64,000 nt of DNA from Paraburkholderia sabiae (GTDB lineage Bacteria; Pseudomonadota; Gammaproteobacteria; Burkholderiales; Burkholderiaceae). The notes under the pieces were generated by a model that did no database searches, had not been told where the DNA came from, and saw nothing but the letters and a program-made list of their open reading frames with translations. The position numbers and the translations under genes were made by a program. This document shows positions 63,968-64,000 of this stretch, piece by piece (positions within the stretch are counted from its first letter, which is position 1; the number at the start of each line of letters is the position of its first letter). The stretch is from the NCBI RefSeq assembly GCF_030412785.1, contig NZ_CP125295.1:4526001-4590000 (forward strand). The letters are read 5' to 3'.

Positions 63968-64000
63968 GGTGGATGTCATCTTTCGCGCTGCGCGCGGTTG
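63968..64000 (-). repeat. palindromic intergenic repeat, copy 5 (inverted, cut by the edge)
   Basis: The last 33 bp, reverse-complemented, match the end of copy 1 (GCGAAAGATGACATCCAC preceded by GCGCGC-rich sequence). It thus starts another element facing copy 4, repeating the head-to-head arrangement seen at 47.5-48 kb. Confidence 0.65.

Overview
The window reads as chromosomal DNA of a Burkholderia-like betaproteobacterium, most likely Paraburkholderia or Caballeronia. The grounds are high GC, dense and strongly GC3-biased coding, families typical of that group (DUF4148, DUF2968, OFA-type oxalate/formate carriers with a 41-residue companion, an HTH-extended aspartate carbamoyltransferase, RdgC, FtrA) and a structured intergenic repeat that I recall from those genomes. 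There are no rRNA, tRNA, CRISPR, phage or plasmid functions. The only mobile element is one intact IS481-type insertion sequence.

Layout. 0-3.8 kb: a gene cut by the left edge, a two-gene ABC-2 exporter and an orphan sensor kinase. 3.8-17 kb: an oxalate/C2-type catabolic island with two OFA-family carriers, one with a tiny partner protein, a GntR/FCD regulator, a SucCD-type acyl-CoA ligase pair, a formyl-CoA:oxalate CoA-transferase, two LysR regulators, small membrane proteins and an aldehyde dehydrogenase. Three copies of one 14-bp operator core lie upstream of the regulator operon, the ligase pair and the CoA-transferase, so these look like one regulon. No oxalyl-CoA decarboxylase is present. 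17-25 kb: LysE exporter, lipoprotein, two glycosyltransferases, M23 peptidase, DUF2252, a GlsB-type membrane protein and a polysaccharide deacetylase. 25-31.5 kb: LysR, D-amino-acid dehydrogenase, GltI-like binding protein and SDR, then Sir2, a flavin-fold oxidoreductase and DUF938. 31.5-37.3 kb: gnd, DUF4148, DUF2968, a small cytosolic protein, a cupin, a degenerate LytM lipoprotein and a Gly-Gly leader peptide gene.

37.4-45.7 kb: an NRAMP-type transporter with unusual metal-site motifs preceded by a 54-residue ORF; a kup gene tightly coupled to a cobalt-type nitrile hydratase operon; PIG-L deacetylase and a MocA-like cytidylyltransferase. 45.7-48 kb: three copies of a roughly 300-bp palindromic repeat, one split by the IS481 element exactly at the palindrome apex. 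48-52 kb: a PaoABC-like periplasmic molybdenum hydroxylase. 52-64 kb: HTH-ATCase with a candidate operator, DapA-like aldolase, an M23/bactofilin envelope module, an MHYT-GGDEF-EAL protein, a divergent rhodanese/FtrA pair, an orphan NifQ homologue, a ProX-type binding protein and rdgC, then two more repeat copies facing each other at the right edge.

Because of the GC bias, long open frames appear antisense to nearly every real gene; I left them out. Starts were chosen from ribosome binding sites, domain boundaries and overlaps. All family assignments come from reading motifs, not from searches.
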